Below, piece by piece: positions 33,797 to 44,033 of a stretch of DNA of 64,000 bases. Made by a program: the position numbers and the translations under genes. Under the pieces are notes generated by a model. The model did not search any database, had not been told where the DNA came from, and was given only the letters and a program-made list of their open reading frames with translations. The stretch lies in the NCBI GenBank assembly GCA_026008535.1, contig BRKX01000004.1:28524501-28588500 (forward strand), read 5' to 3'. This stretch comes from Perilla frutescens. Taxonomy: Eukaryota > Streptophyta > Magnoliopsida > Lamiales > Lamiaceae. Position 1 is the stretch's first letter. Each line of letters opens with the position of its first letter.

Positions 33797-34842
33797 TGTT
33801 GGAACAGAAGCAAATTTCAAGTTAGGCGTGATCATGCCTAAGCAGTTGTCCGCGACATTTTGATTAAAAATCAGTTCTCCTTAATTTAATTATGTGGCAC
33901 GATTTTAATATATGCTTTTTATTTAATTATAGACATTATTATAGTTTATTCTATTTATTTAATTAGTAGCCCAATTATCACAACTTGTTTAGGTGATATT
34001 GGACCCAACATTTTATTTTAAGCCCAGTTCGAAATTACCAAGCCCAAGGCCTTGTAATTTTCGAACCCTAGCTTAGAATTAGTCTAGTATTTAATTTATT
34101 TTCGTTCTTATTGTTATTTAGACTTGTTTGAATCAAAAGCGATTGCTATTTCACTTGTCTCACGTGTGCGACGCACACAACACAAATCGGTTCTTGCATA
34201 GAGTTTGTTGTTGGCAATTCAAACTTGAAATCTATTGTCTCATTCATGATATCCAGTAGTATCCGGGTTAGACAGCCATTGAAGATTGCTCCATAGGCGC
34301 GTTCCGAGTTCTCGTCGATTCGAAGTTCGTTTCGGGTAATATTCATTTCTATTTTTTTTTGTTTTTGTTTTCATAGATCTATCCACCACTTTCCCAACAC
34401 CCATCTACATTCCATATCATCCCTAATATCACCATAATCGTCCACCTTGCTGTACAAATCCGAAATCCACCTAGAACAGCTGATCTTCATCTTTAAACTC
34501 TAGTTTAGGCCCGAAAATCACCACCAAGCCATCTCTCAATTTACTCATGCATTTTACCTTAGTTTTGGATATGATGTTACTGACTCTTTAGTGTACCTTG
34601 TCCTAAAATTTGAGCTTAATCTGAGTTGAATTGCTTAGGTTTTTGATCGTGTCAATTTGGGGTTAAATTGATAGTTTTCGGGTTGTGTTTTGGGTTTAAT
34701 TCTTGTTCGAATTTATTTGGGGTTTTAGGTCAGTTTGTTTATCATATTAATCTCCATATATTCAGTTGGTATTTTGGATTGAATCAACCATATAGTTGGT
34801 GTTGTTCGATTCATTGCTTCCGCGTATTGATTGGTCGTATCA
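33797..34842 (+). repeat. J LTR copy 1
   Basis: Preceded by its own 3' internal end (GGGAGTTCC to TTTTAGA, 33752-33796). Its right end, CGTATCA, is followed not by a PBS but by an inverted internal 3' end of the same family (CTCCCTCTTCACATGC). Contains the palindrome TTAGGCGTGATCATGCCTAA with one mismatch. Confidence 0.85.
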
Positions 34843-34852
34843 CTCCCTCTTC

Positions 34853-35804
34853 ACATGCTTTGCGTGGCTTCATCATTTCCCTCCTCTTGAAAAGAATTAG
34901 TCCTCGAATTCGAACCTCTAGGATCAAAGACGAACATGAACTGACCATCAAAGCTTTGTGTAATAATTCACACCAGGCATATCTTTAAAATCTGGAATTT
35001 GAACTTCCAACGGGTGTCGAACGTTTGCCACTTGAATTCCATGGTACAATCTAGCTTGGGAACCCAAATTAAATTAGGTGACATATTGATTACTGATGGA
35101 ACCTCTTTAACAACCTGTAAAATGAAAACATCACAAGAAATTGGTTGGAAAATAACATTAGAACTCGGCAACTCCTTCATGCTTGTTTGTTCGAGTTCTT
35201 TATCATCCACAACCAGTGCTCCATGGATGTCATTCTTTCCTTTAGAACAAGGCTGGATCTCCATTAGTTCTTCAACTATATTGGCATCCTCAATTGTGAC
35301 AGCGATCTCCGTTTTGGCTCCCTTGACTTCGGCTACTATCTCCTCAGATGTGGCATCGGTTAAGGGATGTTCTAACTCGTCTTCATGGGTTTGACATATA
35401 GGGCATTGTACATCACATGCTGGAATTGACGTAACAATGGCTGGCTAAAGGGGTGGTGTAGACTGTGTAGGTGGTGTCGGTGTAGCAACGGACGGTCGAA
35501 TTATTGGTGGGGACGGTGCATATACGGGTCTTGCAACGGGTGGCCTACAGCTGGACTGTGGGACGATTTGCTTGTAGCACTGCACGAACTGATCCACTAA
35601 CTTGACCATTAAATCCAGCTTGTCCAATATTGACTGTGTACGAGTTTCCATGCCTTCGGATAATGCTGCACAAGGCTCCATCGCACCCCAGGTGGAAAAC
35701 GGCCTGAGTGTATTGTTTGAATTCATAGTAACCTGAAAAACAAATAAAACAAAAGAAAACAAAAGAAAAAAGACCTCACTTTTTCTAACTCTCGTGTATA
35801 TCAC
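34853..35804 (-). pseudogene. J gag-like ORF of non-autonomous element
   Basis: One frame from about 35726 (MNSNNTLRPFSTWGAMEPC) to 34860, about 290 codons, with just two stops (TAG near 35443, TGA near 34967). The N-terminus resembles a gypsy gag start, followed by a Pro-rich stretch (SSCRPPVARPVYAPSPPIIR). The centre (SCDVFILQVVKEVPSVINMS, VPKLDCTMEFKWQTFDTRWK) is unrecognised. The end, NSFQEEGNDEATQSM, resembles a gypsy pol C-terminus. No protease, RT or integrase motif is present. It may encode a product used by a partner element, or be relic sequence. Confidence 0.6.
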
Positions 35805-36621
35805 TTAAATTTTTCGGCACACTGTAGATGTCAACTCCAACCGTCTAGATATCCCGGTAGAATAGCTGCGGGCTCTCCAACTCTAGTCAAGAGCTCGAAC
35901 TTGACTCCAGAGTATCTTGAGTAATGAGATATCGACAATGTATCTGCAAACTCAGGTAAACTCACGGCACAAAAAAAGGAACAAGCTGGAAATTAGGTAG
36001 TGAGATCGGCTAGAGGCTAGGGGGCATGTATATGTCGATCGGGTGTGGATAATGTGGTTGAAAATTTTGGAAAGAAGGTGGATGAATTTTTGGATGAATA
36101 TTGTACCAAAATAAGAGCAATAATTCAAGAAGGAAACAAATCAAATACCAACAAGGAAACTAACAAAACCAATCCCAAATCAACTAGAAAAGTACCAAAA
36201 CCAATCCTAATTCAACTAGGACACAAATTTCGACCCTCTTCCCTACTAATACAGCTGATGCACCAAAATTTAGACACTCCAACAAGCAAGAACTCGATGC
36301 AATGTGTTGTCCCCAATCGCTATTCGACGAAGAACGGAAAATCGCGACACAACGTAAGAAAAACAAGAACAAAGCTACCCAAACTCAACAAGACCAATCA
36401 AGAACTTTATGAATATCCAAGAAACAATGCAAGACAAGGTAACACAATAGGGCTCGATCACAATTTTCAGATTTTTTTTATCGATTTTTTTTATCGAATT
36501 CTCCTTTTTTTATACGTTTTTTTTCAATTTAATCGAATACTCTTGCTGTTATTGTACCACACACGAATTTGGATTGAACCACTACCAACCAAAGTTGACG
36601 TGGCTCTAATACCAAAATCTA
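35805..36621 (-). other. J 5' leader with PBS
   Basis: Non-coding on the minus strand. The PBS at 36602-36617 reads TTTTGGTATTAGAGCC (one change from the initiator Met consensus). A 211-codon plus-strand ORF (36045-36680) crosses it and runs into the LTR; it is Lys/Asn-rich, antisense and without known domain, so probably chance. Confidence 0.65.
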
Positions 36622-37665
36622 TGATACGGCCAATCAATACGTGGGAACAACAAATTGAACAATGCCAACTATATGGTTGATTCAATCCAAAATACCAACT
36701 GAATATATGGAGATTAATATGATAAACAAACTGACCTAAAACCACAAATAAATTCGAACAAGAATTAAACCCAAAACACAACCTGAAAACTATCGATTTA
36801 ACCCCAAATTGACTCGATTAGAAACCTAAGCAATTCAACTCAGATTAAGCTTAAATTTTAGGACAAGGTATATTAAAGAATCAATAAAAACATATCCAAA
36901 AATCAGGTAAAACACATGAGTAAATTGAAAGATGGCTCGGTGGTGATTTTCAGGCTTAAACTAGGGTTTAAAGATGAAGATCGGCTGTTCTAGGTGGATT
37001 TCGGATTTGTACAACAAGGTGGACGATTATGGTAATATTAGGGATGATATGGAATGTGGATGGGTGCTGGGAAAGTGGTGGATAGATCAATGAAAACAAA
37101 AACAAAAAAATAGAGATGAATATTGCCCGAAATAAATCCCGAATCGACGAGTACTCGGAACGTGCCTATGGAGAAATCTTCAATGGCTGTCTAACCCGGA
37201 TACTACTAGATATTATGAATGAGACAATGGATTTCAAGTTTGAATTGCCAACAACAAACTCTACGCAAGAACCGATTTATGTTGTGTGCGTCGAACACGT
37301 GAGACAAGTGAATTAGCAATCGCTTTTGATTCAAACAAGTCTAAATAACAATAAGAATGAAAATAACTTAAATACTAGACTAATTCTAAGCTAGGGTTCG
37401 AAAATTACAAGGCCTTGAGCTTGGTAATTTCAAAATGGGCTTAAAATAAAATGCTGGGTCCAATATCACCTAAACAAGTTGTAATAATTGGGCTACTAAT
37501 TAAATAAATAAAATAAACTATAATAATGTCTATAATTAAATAAAAACCATATATTAAAATCATTCCCCATAATTAAATTAAGGGGAACTGATTTTTAATC
37601 AAAATGTCACGGACAACTGCTTAGGCGTGATCACGCCTAACTTGAAATTTGCTTATGTTCCAACA
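36622..37665 (-). repeat. J LTR copy 2 (5' LTR of the gag-like element)
   Basis: Minus strand TGTTGGAACATAAG to CCGTATCA, followed by the PBS. Its outer flank (37666-37690) is itself a 3' internal end of the family. Includes the perfect 20-bp palindrome TTAGGCGTGATCACGCCTAA at 37621-37640. Confidence 0.88.
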
Positions 37666-37736
37666 TCCAAAATTTGCATGGCTTCATCAGGGAGTTCCAT
37701 TCGTCCATGTCTCATAATTAAAGATCAAGTTTTGGA

Positions 37737-38779
37737 TGTTGAAACAGAAGCAAATTTCAAGTTAGGCGTGATCACGCCTAAGCAGTTGTCCGTGACATTT
37801 TGATTAAAAATCAGTTCCCCTTAATTTAATTATGGGGCACAATTTTAATCTATGGTTTTTATTTAATTATAGACATTATTATAGTTTATTTTATTTATTT
37901 AATTAGTAGCCCAATTATCACAACTTCTTTAGATGATATTGGACCCATCATTTTATTTTAAGCCAAATTTGAAATTACCAAGCCTACAACCTTGTAATTT
38001 TTGAACCCTAGCTTAGAATTAGTCTAGTATTTGAGTATTTTCGTTCTTATTGTTATTTGGACTTATTTGAATCAAAAGCAATTGCTATTTCACTTGTCTC
38101 ACGTGTGCGATGCACAAAACACAAATCGATTCTTGCGTAGAGTTTGTTGTTGGAAATTCAAACTTGAAATCTATTATCTTGTTTGTGATATTCAGTAGTA
38201 TCTGGGTTAGATAGCCATTGAAGATTGCTCCATAAGCGCGTTCCGAGTTCTCGTCGATTCGAGGTTCATTTCTTGTAATATTCATCTCTATTTTTTTGTT
38301 TTTATTTTCATTGATCTATATACCACTTTTCTAGCACCCATCCACGTTCCATATCATCCCTAATATCACCATAATCATCCACCTTGCTGTACAAATCTGA
38401 AATCCACCTAGAACAGCCGATCTTCATCTTTAAACCCTAGTTTTGGCCCGAAAATCACCACCAAGCCACATCTCAATTTACTCTCGCGTTTTAGCTTATT
38501 TTTCCATATATTGTTACTGACTCTTTAATGTACCTTGTCCTAAAATTTGAGCTTAATCTAAGTTGAATTGCTTAGGTTTCTGATCGAGTCAATTTGGGGT
38601 TAAATTGATAGTTTTCGGGTTGTGTTTTGGGTTTAATTCTTGTTCGAATTTATTTGGGGTTTTAGGTCAGTTTGTTTATCATATTAATCTCCATATATTC
38701 AGTTGGTATTTTGGATTAAATCAACCATATAGTTGGCGTTGTTCAATTCGTTGCTTCCACGTATTGATTGGCCATATCA
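37737..38779 (+). repeat. J LTR copy 3
   Basis: Lies 71 bp from copy 2 in opposite orientation, about 94-95% identical by eye. Preceded by GGGAGTTCC to TTTTGGA, the 3' internal end. Right end CCATATCA abuts the copia I ORF at 38780. Confidence 0.88.
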
Positions 38780-39694
38780 TGTTCTTTGAACAATCTGAAC
38801 AATAGCAGTGGAGGTGTTCTTTCTTGGAGTCTTCTTCTTCACAGGTGATCTAGTAAACAGATTATACTGTGTTGAGGCCAATAGCTTCTCCTGTTGTGGA
38901 ACAGGAGTCTTTTCAGCAGACTCTGAAGATGGACTCTGAACATCTTCTTTTTCAGCAGGATCAGCAACTAAAGGTCTCTTGATGACCTTTTTCTTCCCTT
39001 TAGTAATAGAAGCAGCTATGACTTTCATCTTCAAACTCAGGGGAATATCATCCTCCCCTGAAACTCCATCAGCTTCTATAGGAGAATGTTGATTTGATGA
39101 GTTCTGTATAGTACTCATAGGTGTTGTAGTCTCTGCAGTACTCTTTTCAGCAACACGTTCCTTGGAAAGAACAGAAACATCTTCAGGCACAACTGAAACA
39201 TCAACAGCAGATCCCTTCTCTTTCTGAAGGGCTTGGGTAGCAGGTGCTGTGATGACTTTCTTTGAGAAAGATGCAGCAGTATTCTTTGATTTCTTGACTG
39301 CTGAACCCTTTGTTCTTGCCTTCTTTGCAGCAGTTTTCTTATTAACATTATATGATTGCGCTGCTTCTTTTAACAGATCTTGGAGAGTAAGACTCTAAGT
39401 CTTTGTTTTCTTTGCAGAAGATGCTACTTCTGGTTCTTCTTTCTCCAAGTCTTCTTCTTCTTCTTCTTCTTCTCCATGAAATGTCTCAATATAATCTTCA
39501 GTGTCTTTGCTTAAGGGTTCATCTCAGAGAGCTCTCTAAACAGGCTTTCTGTAGGAAGATTCACCATGAACCTACCTGTCAAACTCATCTTCTTCATAGA
39601 ACTGGTCCTGAGGCTTAGAATATGTCACTTTTCTATACCTTATTCTGGGTTGTACGACCTTCTTTAGACGAACAAGTTTTCTTTTAGGAGACAT
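38780..39694 (-). pseudogene. Copia I envelope-like ORF, N-terminal part
   Basis: ATG at 39694 (MSPKRKLVRLKKVVQPRIRY) opens a basic, then Glu-rich (GEEEEEEEDLEKEEPE), then Lys/Ser/Thr-rich region (KKTAAKKARTKGSAVKKSKN), ending at IVQIVQRT where J starts. It continues at 33720. Low-complexity charged N-termini are usual for these Sirevirus ORFs. Two or three stops are present (near 39540, 39395). ORFs 39115-39348 and 39403-39618 are shadows. Confidence 0.75.
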
Positions 39695-39847
39695 TGAAAG
39701 ATATTGGGTATTTTCTCAAGAAAGATTAAGGGAAAAACAATGGCAGAATGATGAGAAAATCTTAGAGATATCAGAAAAATTATAGAGAGAAAGCTTATGA
39801 TTTCAGAAATTTGAAGCGTATGAATGATCTTTCTAAATGACTAAACA

Positions 39848-39855
39848 TATATATA
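39848..39855 (-). promoter_or_regulatory. Candidate internal TATA box ahead of copia I envelope-like ORF
   Basis: Between the pol stop (40103) and the ORF start (39694) the minus strand reads CTTATATATATG, then a CT-rich 5'-UTR-like leader. The distance from TATA to ATG is 154 bases. K shows the same arrangement (150 bases). Confidence 0.5.
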
Positions 39856-40102
39856 AGAGGGTACTCCGTTCAATATGTAGACTCAAGTTTCTGTTAGACT
39901 ATGAAACTAGAGGAAAATCTCAAAAAATCAAAGATGACGATCGCAAGTCAGAACTAGCCATTGACAAAGTTGTACACAAGATTTTGAAAATTGTTCATGT
40001 ACATCCTGATGAATATTTATGGGAATGTTCAGTCCCTTTGTGCAGGAATGGTTCTTTCCTGCTGAGTGTGAAATAGACACACTCATACCCATCCTCTTGG
40101 TT

Positions 40103-40319
40103 TTACTGAACCAAGCAAACCCCAAGGGATGCTCTAAGTTTCTCAAATCGAGCAGCATCCAATTCTTTGGTGAAAAGATCAGCTAGTTGATCTTCTGTAT
40201 TCACATGTTCAATTTTCAAAACTTCTTCTTCAACTAGCTCTTTGATGAAGTGATGTCTGATGCCTGATGTTTATGTGTTTTGTCCTTGAGTGTTGCACTA
40301 GATTCTTAGATATATTGAT
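40103..40319 (-). pseudogene. Copia I pol C-terminus (RNase H end)
   Basis: The minus strand encodes KELVEEEVLKIEHVNTEDQL, ADLFTKELDAARFEKLRASL and stops after GVCLVQ at 40103. This is the conserved end of copia RNase H. Its upstream continuation is cut off by the K LTR at 40320. Confidence 0.85.
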
Positions 40320-41884
40320 TGTTGGTCCCGGGCGAGTCGATATTAGTTTAGAGGGGGGGTGAATAAACTGATTAAAACTTTTTACTTTAAACAGTTAAGA
40401 CAGTTTAAGTGCAGCTTGTGTGATATTGTGTGCAGTTCAAAGATATGCAATAACCAAAATAGTACAGCACATAAGCAATTTATAGAGGTTCGAAGTCTCA
40501 AACTTCTACGTCCTCTCTTCCTTCTGCAGAAGGGCAACTTCACTATATAACTTGAGTTTCTTTACAAATTATACAATGAAGGACAGTGGGCTGAACCTGG
40601 TAACTGCTCGCTACCTCAGCGGGTTGACGGCTCACACTTGAAGTCCCTAACTGCTCTCTAGGAAGATAGGTGTTGTTGTCGTCTTTACAAGGTTTTAGAT
40701 CTCTTTCGATCTTTAAGAGGTTAGTCTTGAACAGGGGTTATCAACTGATGTGCTCCTTCAATTGAGCTGAGTAGTTGATCGTTGTGTAGCTGAAACTGAG
40801 AAGACTGCCCTGGCTGGATTGTCAACAGCTGGCTGATTATCTTGACTCTATGAATTTCTTCTTCTCAGTTGAACTCTCGCAGTTTCTATCAAACCCTGAA
40901 CTTGAGCTTGAGTGGGTGGGAGAAAGAAAAGCTCTTGCTTATATATGCGAAAGTTGTATAGACAAAGGATTCTTCTTGGCTCTTCTGGAGAGAGTTCAGT
41001 GTTGAGAGTTATTTTAAACTCTGATTCACTCGTCTTTTATAGAGGAGTGATTTTGTAACCGTTGAGTTCCATTGTCCATTGATCGGTGGCCCTGTTGGCT
41101 CATCAATGGAGAATGATCGCTTGGAGCTTTTGGTTTGAAGTAGCCGTTACTCTGCCAATCGATCTTCATTGGATATTTAATTCCAGGATCTTTGATGAAG
41201 CATTTATTCCAAGATTCGGTAGTTTGAGCAATAACCTCCAAGGTTCTCTGGCTTCAGTTTTCTTGGCAGCTTTGAGTTCCAGTTGACAGTTCTGGACTTG
41301 TCAGCTGAGTTTGACTATTACTCCAGTTGGCAGTTTTGAGCTCGTCAGCTGAGTTTGGCTGTTGCTCCAGTTGGCAGTTTTGAGCTCATCAGCTGAGTTT
41401 GGCTATTGCTCCAGTGAGCAGTTTTGAGCTCATCAGCTGAGTTTGGCTATTGCTCTAGTTGGCAGCTTTGAGCTTGTCAGCTGAGTTTGGCTATTGCTCC
41501 AGTTGGCAGTTTTGAGATCATCAGCTGAGTTTGGCTATTGCTCTAGTTGGTCATCAGTTGGATACTTCCTTTCTTTAGTCTAAACTGATCTCTGATCAGT
41601 TGCCTTAGTTGACTCTTTTCTCCCTCAGCGTAGCTGACTTAGTTGTCAGTTTGTTTCGACTGTTCAACTTCTTGACTTCTTAGTTCAGTTGACTTCTGAC
41701 GTATCCTTCAGCTTGCAGACCATACTTTTGATTGGTTGACTTTGACTTTGCTTGATATCCTTTTTGATGATACCTAGATTAATCAGCTCCGATCTGCAAC
41801 TTGAATTTCAGTCAGTTTTTCACAAATAATTTTGGCATCTCATCAAAACCTAATCTAGGGGTTCCTTGATAGTTTTTCCTAACA
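40320..41884 (-). repeat. Copia K 3' LTR (1565 bp)
   Basis: Same ends and organisation as the A LTR (7558-9263): TGTTAGGAAAAAC start, CCAACA end, TATA box 41034-41041, 44-bp U3 repeats at 41290-41560. The two differ by indels and about 5-8% of bases by eye. Confidence 0.9.
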
Positions 41885-42693
41885 ATTTCCCCCTTTTTGA
41901 TGATGTCAAAACTTTGTAGATGATGATGGAAAAAGCTGCAAATGTAGCAAGTTTGCTTAAGCAGTTTCAGAGCAAATTCAGAGCAAGTTTGAGAGAAAAT
42001 TTGATTTATGATTTTCATTTAAGTATCATAGCATTTGTCATTAGCATTTGTCATTCATGCTGTTATTCAGGTATTAAAGCATTTAAGATATGCATGAAAT
42101 TCAAGTATTAGAGCAATTAGACTTCAAGTTTCAGAGCATTTTCTCATTCTTTCACTTGGGGCATGCTTTCATTCCAGTATTAGAGCATTTTTCATTCAAG
42201 CATCAGAGTATTCAACCATTTTTCATTCAAGTAACAGAGCATTATCAGAGCATTTAAGTTAATCATACTTGAAGTAACAGAGCATGAACATTATAAGCAT
42301 GGTCGAAATGTATATTATATATATTCACTTTAAAGTATGTTGTATTTTCAAGAGTAGTTAAAACTACTAATCTACTCCCTGAAAATTGCTTCTTTGCTCG
42401 TTTTCTTTCTGTTCGACTCTCCTTTTTCTTGAGCTCCTTGCATCCTCCATGCTTCCCCCTGAAGCTGATCTTCCCCCTCATGATGAATTTCTCTTTGAAT
42501 TTGATCCCAAAGAGTTAAGCATCCATCATCTATCTATTCTTCATTCCCTTTTTTGGCATCATCCAAAAGGTGGAATGGGTCGCATGATGGTAGGGACAAG
42601 TTTGGCAAGAAGGTGAACGCAGTGAATGGGTTATAGATCGTTCACTCTACATTATCTCGCAGTTGAGCAAGGATGAAAGAGGCCTAGTTGGCT
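41885..42693 (-). repeat. Copia K 3' untranslated region with short degenerate repeats
   Basis: PPT at 41885-41899. From about 41990 to 42290 the words TTCAAGTATCAGAGCATT and TTAGAGCATTT recur roughly nine to ten times, irregularly spaced. No ORF. A second purine-rich stretch (minus strand of 42449-42479, GGGGGAAGATC and GGGGGAAGC) also lies here. Confidence 0.7.
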
Positions 42694-43425
42694 TTACATC
42701 CGTAGTATAGAGCGGCTGTGAGATGGGGCTTTGATGTCCGAGAAGTGGACTGTCTCAAAGTTGCCATGTAGGATATGGTCGGCGATATCCAAGAGTTGGA
42801 GGATATCATTTGGCATACTCTCCTTCAGCCGATGTGAACAGTCATAGTGGTTGACGTGAGGAAGCTTCCAAGCATCCCATAATGTGTATTTGCAGGGCAA
42901 TTGCAGGGTCATAACATCTGGTCCATCGCCTGGAAGGTGAAGAGTAGACATCACCATCTCTTTCGTTACTGTGATCGTCTTGCTCTGGACGGTAGAAACG
43001 ATGTTGTCACCAGAGATCGTTGCATTGTAGTAGAATTCTATAATATGAGAAGGTAAGTTCTTGAGTGGCACGATCATCAAAAATGGTAGCAGCCCAGTTG
43101 CCTCTAATGGCCTATAAATCCTTTGAAAGCATTCGGAGCCGAGGCGTGCGTTAAGATACTCTAGACTTAGAGTTTTATCTTTCTTCAGCTTCTTAATAAG
43201 TAGATTTGCATCGACCGTCTGAAATGGGGGCTTCATATCTGCAGAAAGATGCTGTTTTAGGTTAGAGATCAAGTGTTTAGGAGAAAGAAGACTTAGCAGA
43301 TGATCAAAGCAAGAGAGTGAAAAGATTTGCAGATGATCGGAGCCTTCATCTCTGTGCACATATTTATTTAGCTTTACATGCAGGAATCGAGAGCACTCAA
43401 TTGCTTTTCTTAGCTGATCAGCCAT
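42694..43425 (-). CDS. Copia K accessory ORF, unknown function
   Basis: An intact 243-codon ORF (MADQLRKAIECSRFLHVKLN to SHSRSILRM) between pol position and PPT. The central part (SLEYLNARLGSECFQRIYRP, TGLLPFLMIVPLKNLPSHII, EFYYNATISGDNIVSTVQSK, EMVMSTLHLPGDG) resembles a protein type repeatedly predicted in asterid copia elements, from memory and unverified. No transmembrane segment is obvious. It is the only long uninterrupted retroelement ORF in this half of the window. A TATA box lies 150 bases upstream. It could be envelope-like or a distinct accessory protein. Confidence 0.65.
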   Translation of the reverse strand: MADQLRKAIECSRFLHVKLNKYVHRDEGSDHLQIFSLSCFDHLLSLLSPKHLISNLKQHLSADMKPPFQTVDANLLIKKLKKDKTLSLEYLNARLGSECFQRIYRPLEATGLLPFLMIVPLKNLPSHIIEFYYNATISGDNIVSTVQSKTITVTKEMVMSTLHLPGDGPDVMTLQLPCKYTLWDAWKLPHVNHYDCSHRLKESMPNDILQLLDIADHILHGNFETVHFSDIKAPSHSRSILRM

Positions 43426-43574
43426 CTGATTTGATGGAGGATTAGCTGAATTAATGAGGATTACATCTCAGCCGTTTGTGGAAGAAGTAACTTTATGATC
43501 TTGTGGTTGAGAAGTAGTTTCTCTGAGAATGGGGTAGTTTCCATAAATAGCAAAATATTTTCTGCAGATCTTGC

Positions 43575-43582
43575 TATTTATA
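43575..43582 (-). promoter_or_regulatory. Candidate internal TATA box ahead of copia K accessory ORF
   Basis: The minus strand reads GATATAAATAGC, 150 bases upstream of the ATG at 43425. Start of transcription would fall near 43545, giving a leader of about 120 bases. Confidence 0.5.
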
Positions 43583-43599
43583 TCTCAGTAAGAAAGTAT

Positions 43600-44033
43600 T
43601 TTCTTTTTCAAGTTTGAAGAGTTGATTTAATATCAACGCATAGATATTAATTGCAGCATTGTGAGATAGAACCCTATTTTCAAATTGTAACTGTTTGAGT
43701 ATAATATAAGAAATTTTATAATTGCAACGGTAAGAATGTAATTCTGATAAGCTTTAAAAAATAAAACTTATCCTAATTCAGTTGGGATACAGTCCAACTG
43801 ATTTGGCGGTTTTGGCGGTTGAATGATCAGTTGAGTCTCGCTTCTCAGTTGTCGCTGAAGAACTGGCTAAAGTTGAAGCTGTATTTGAACTGAATTGATC
43901 AGTTGTTTTGATCAGTTGCTTGGCTCTCAGTGGACAGTTTTCGCTTCTTGAAGGGCTTAGCTGGACTAACTGCACTGCTTCCTTGGGATGCAGTTGTGGT
44001 CTTTGGCAGTTCAGGACTTGTAGTTCAGGCCTT
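43600..44033 (-). other. Copia K sequence upstream of accessory ORF
   Basis: No pol domain. On the minus strand a Lys/Ser-rich frame (SPAKPFKKRKLSTESQATDQ) lies near 43990-43900, perhaps the end of another ORF, and CAACTGA/TCAGTTG words are dense. It ends at 44033 against the truncated L LTR. Confidence 0.4.

Larger units (their letters stand above)
33721..38779. mobile_element. J: nested and inverted complex of a non-autonomous gypsy family
   Basis: It splits the copia I envelope-like ORF. It has three homologous LTRs: 33797-34842 (+), 36622-37665 (-) and 37737-38779 (+), each about 1.04 kb, TGTTGRAAC to TATCA. One gag-like internal region (34843-36621, minus) runs from the second LTR. Remnants of the 3' internal end lie before each plus-strand LTR (33721-33796 and 37690-37736). 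No pol is present. Each LTR faces its neighbour head to head or tail to tail, so it arose by self-nesting or rearrangement. No target duplication could be matched. Confidence 0.8.
30940..40319 (-). mobile_element. Copia I: Sirevirus-like element with envelope-like ORF, split by J
   Basis: Minus-strand order: pol end (40319-40103), intergenic region with a TATA box, envelope-like ORF (39694 to 32198, interrupted by the J complex 33721-38779), PPT and 3' LTR (30940-31874). An ORF between pol and the 3' LTR is characteristic of Sireviruses. The 5' part is cut off at 40319 by the K LTR. Confidence 0.85.
40320..44033 (-). mobile_element. Copia K: 3' end of an element related to A
   Basis: Minus strand: accessory ORF (43425-42694), repeat-rich 3' region, PPT at 41885-41899 (AAAAAGGGGGAAAT), then 3' LTR 40320-41884. 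It inserted into the copia I RNase H. Everything upstream of about 44033, including pol, is lost at the border with L. Confidence 0.85.

Noticed and set aside
36045..36680. 211-codon plus-strand ORF
   Set aside because: Antisense to the J leader, runs into the LTR, Lys/Asn and Phe/Leu low-complexity; no support as a gene.
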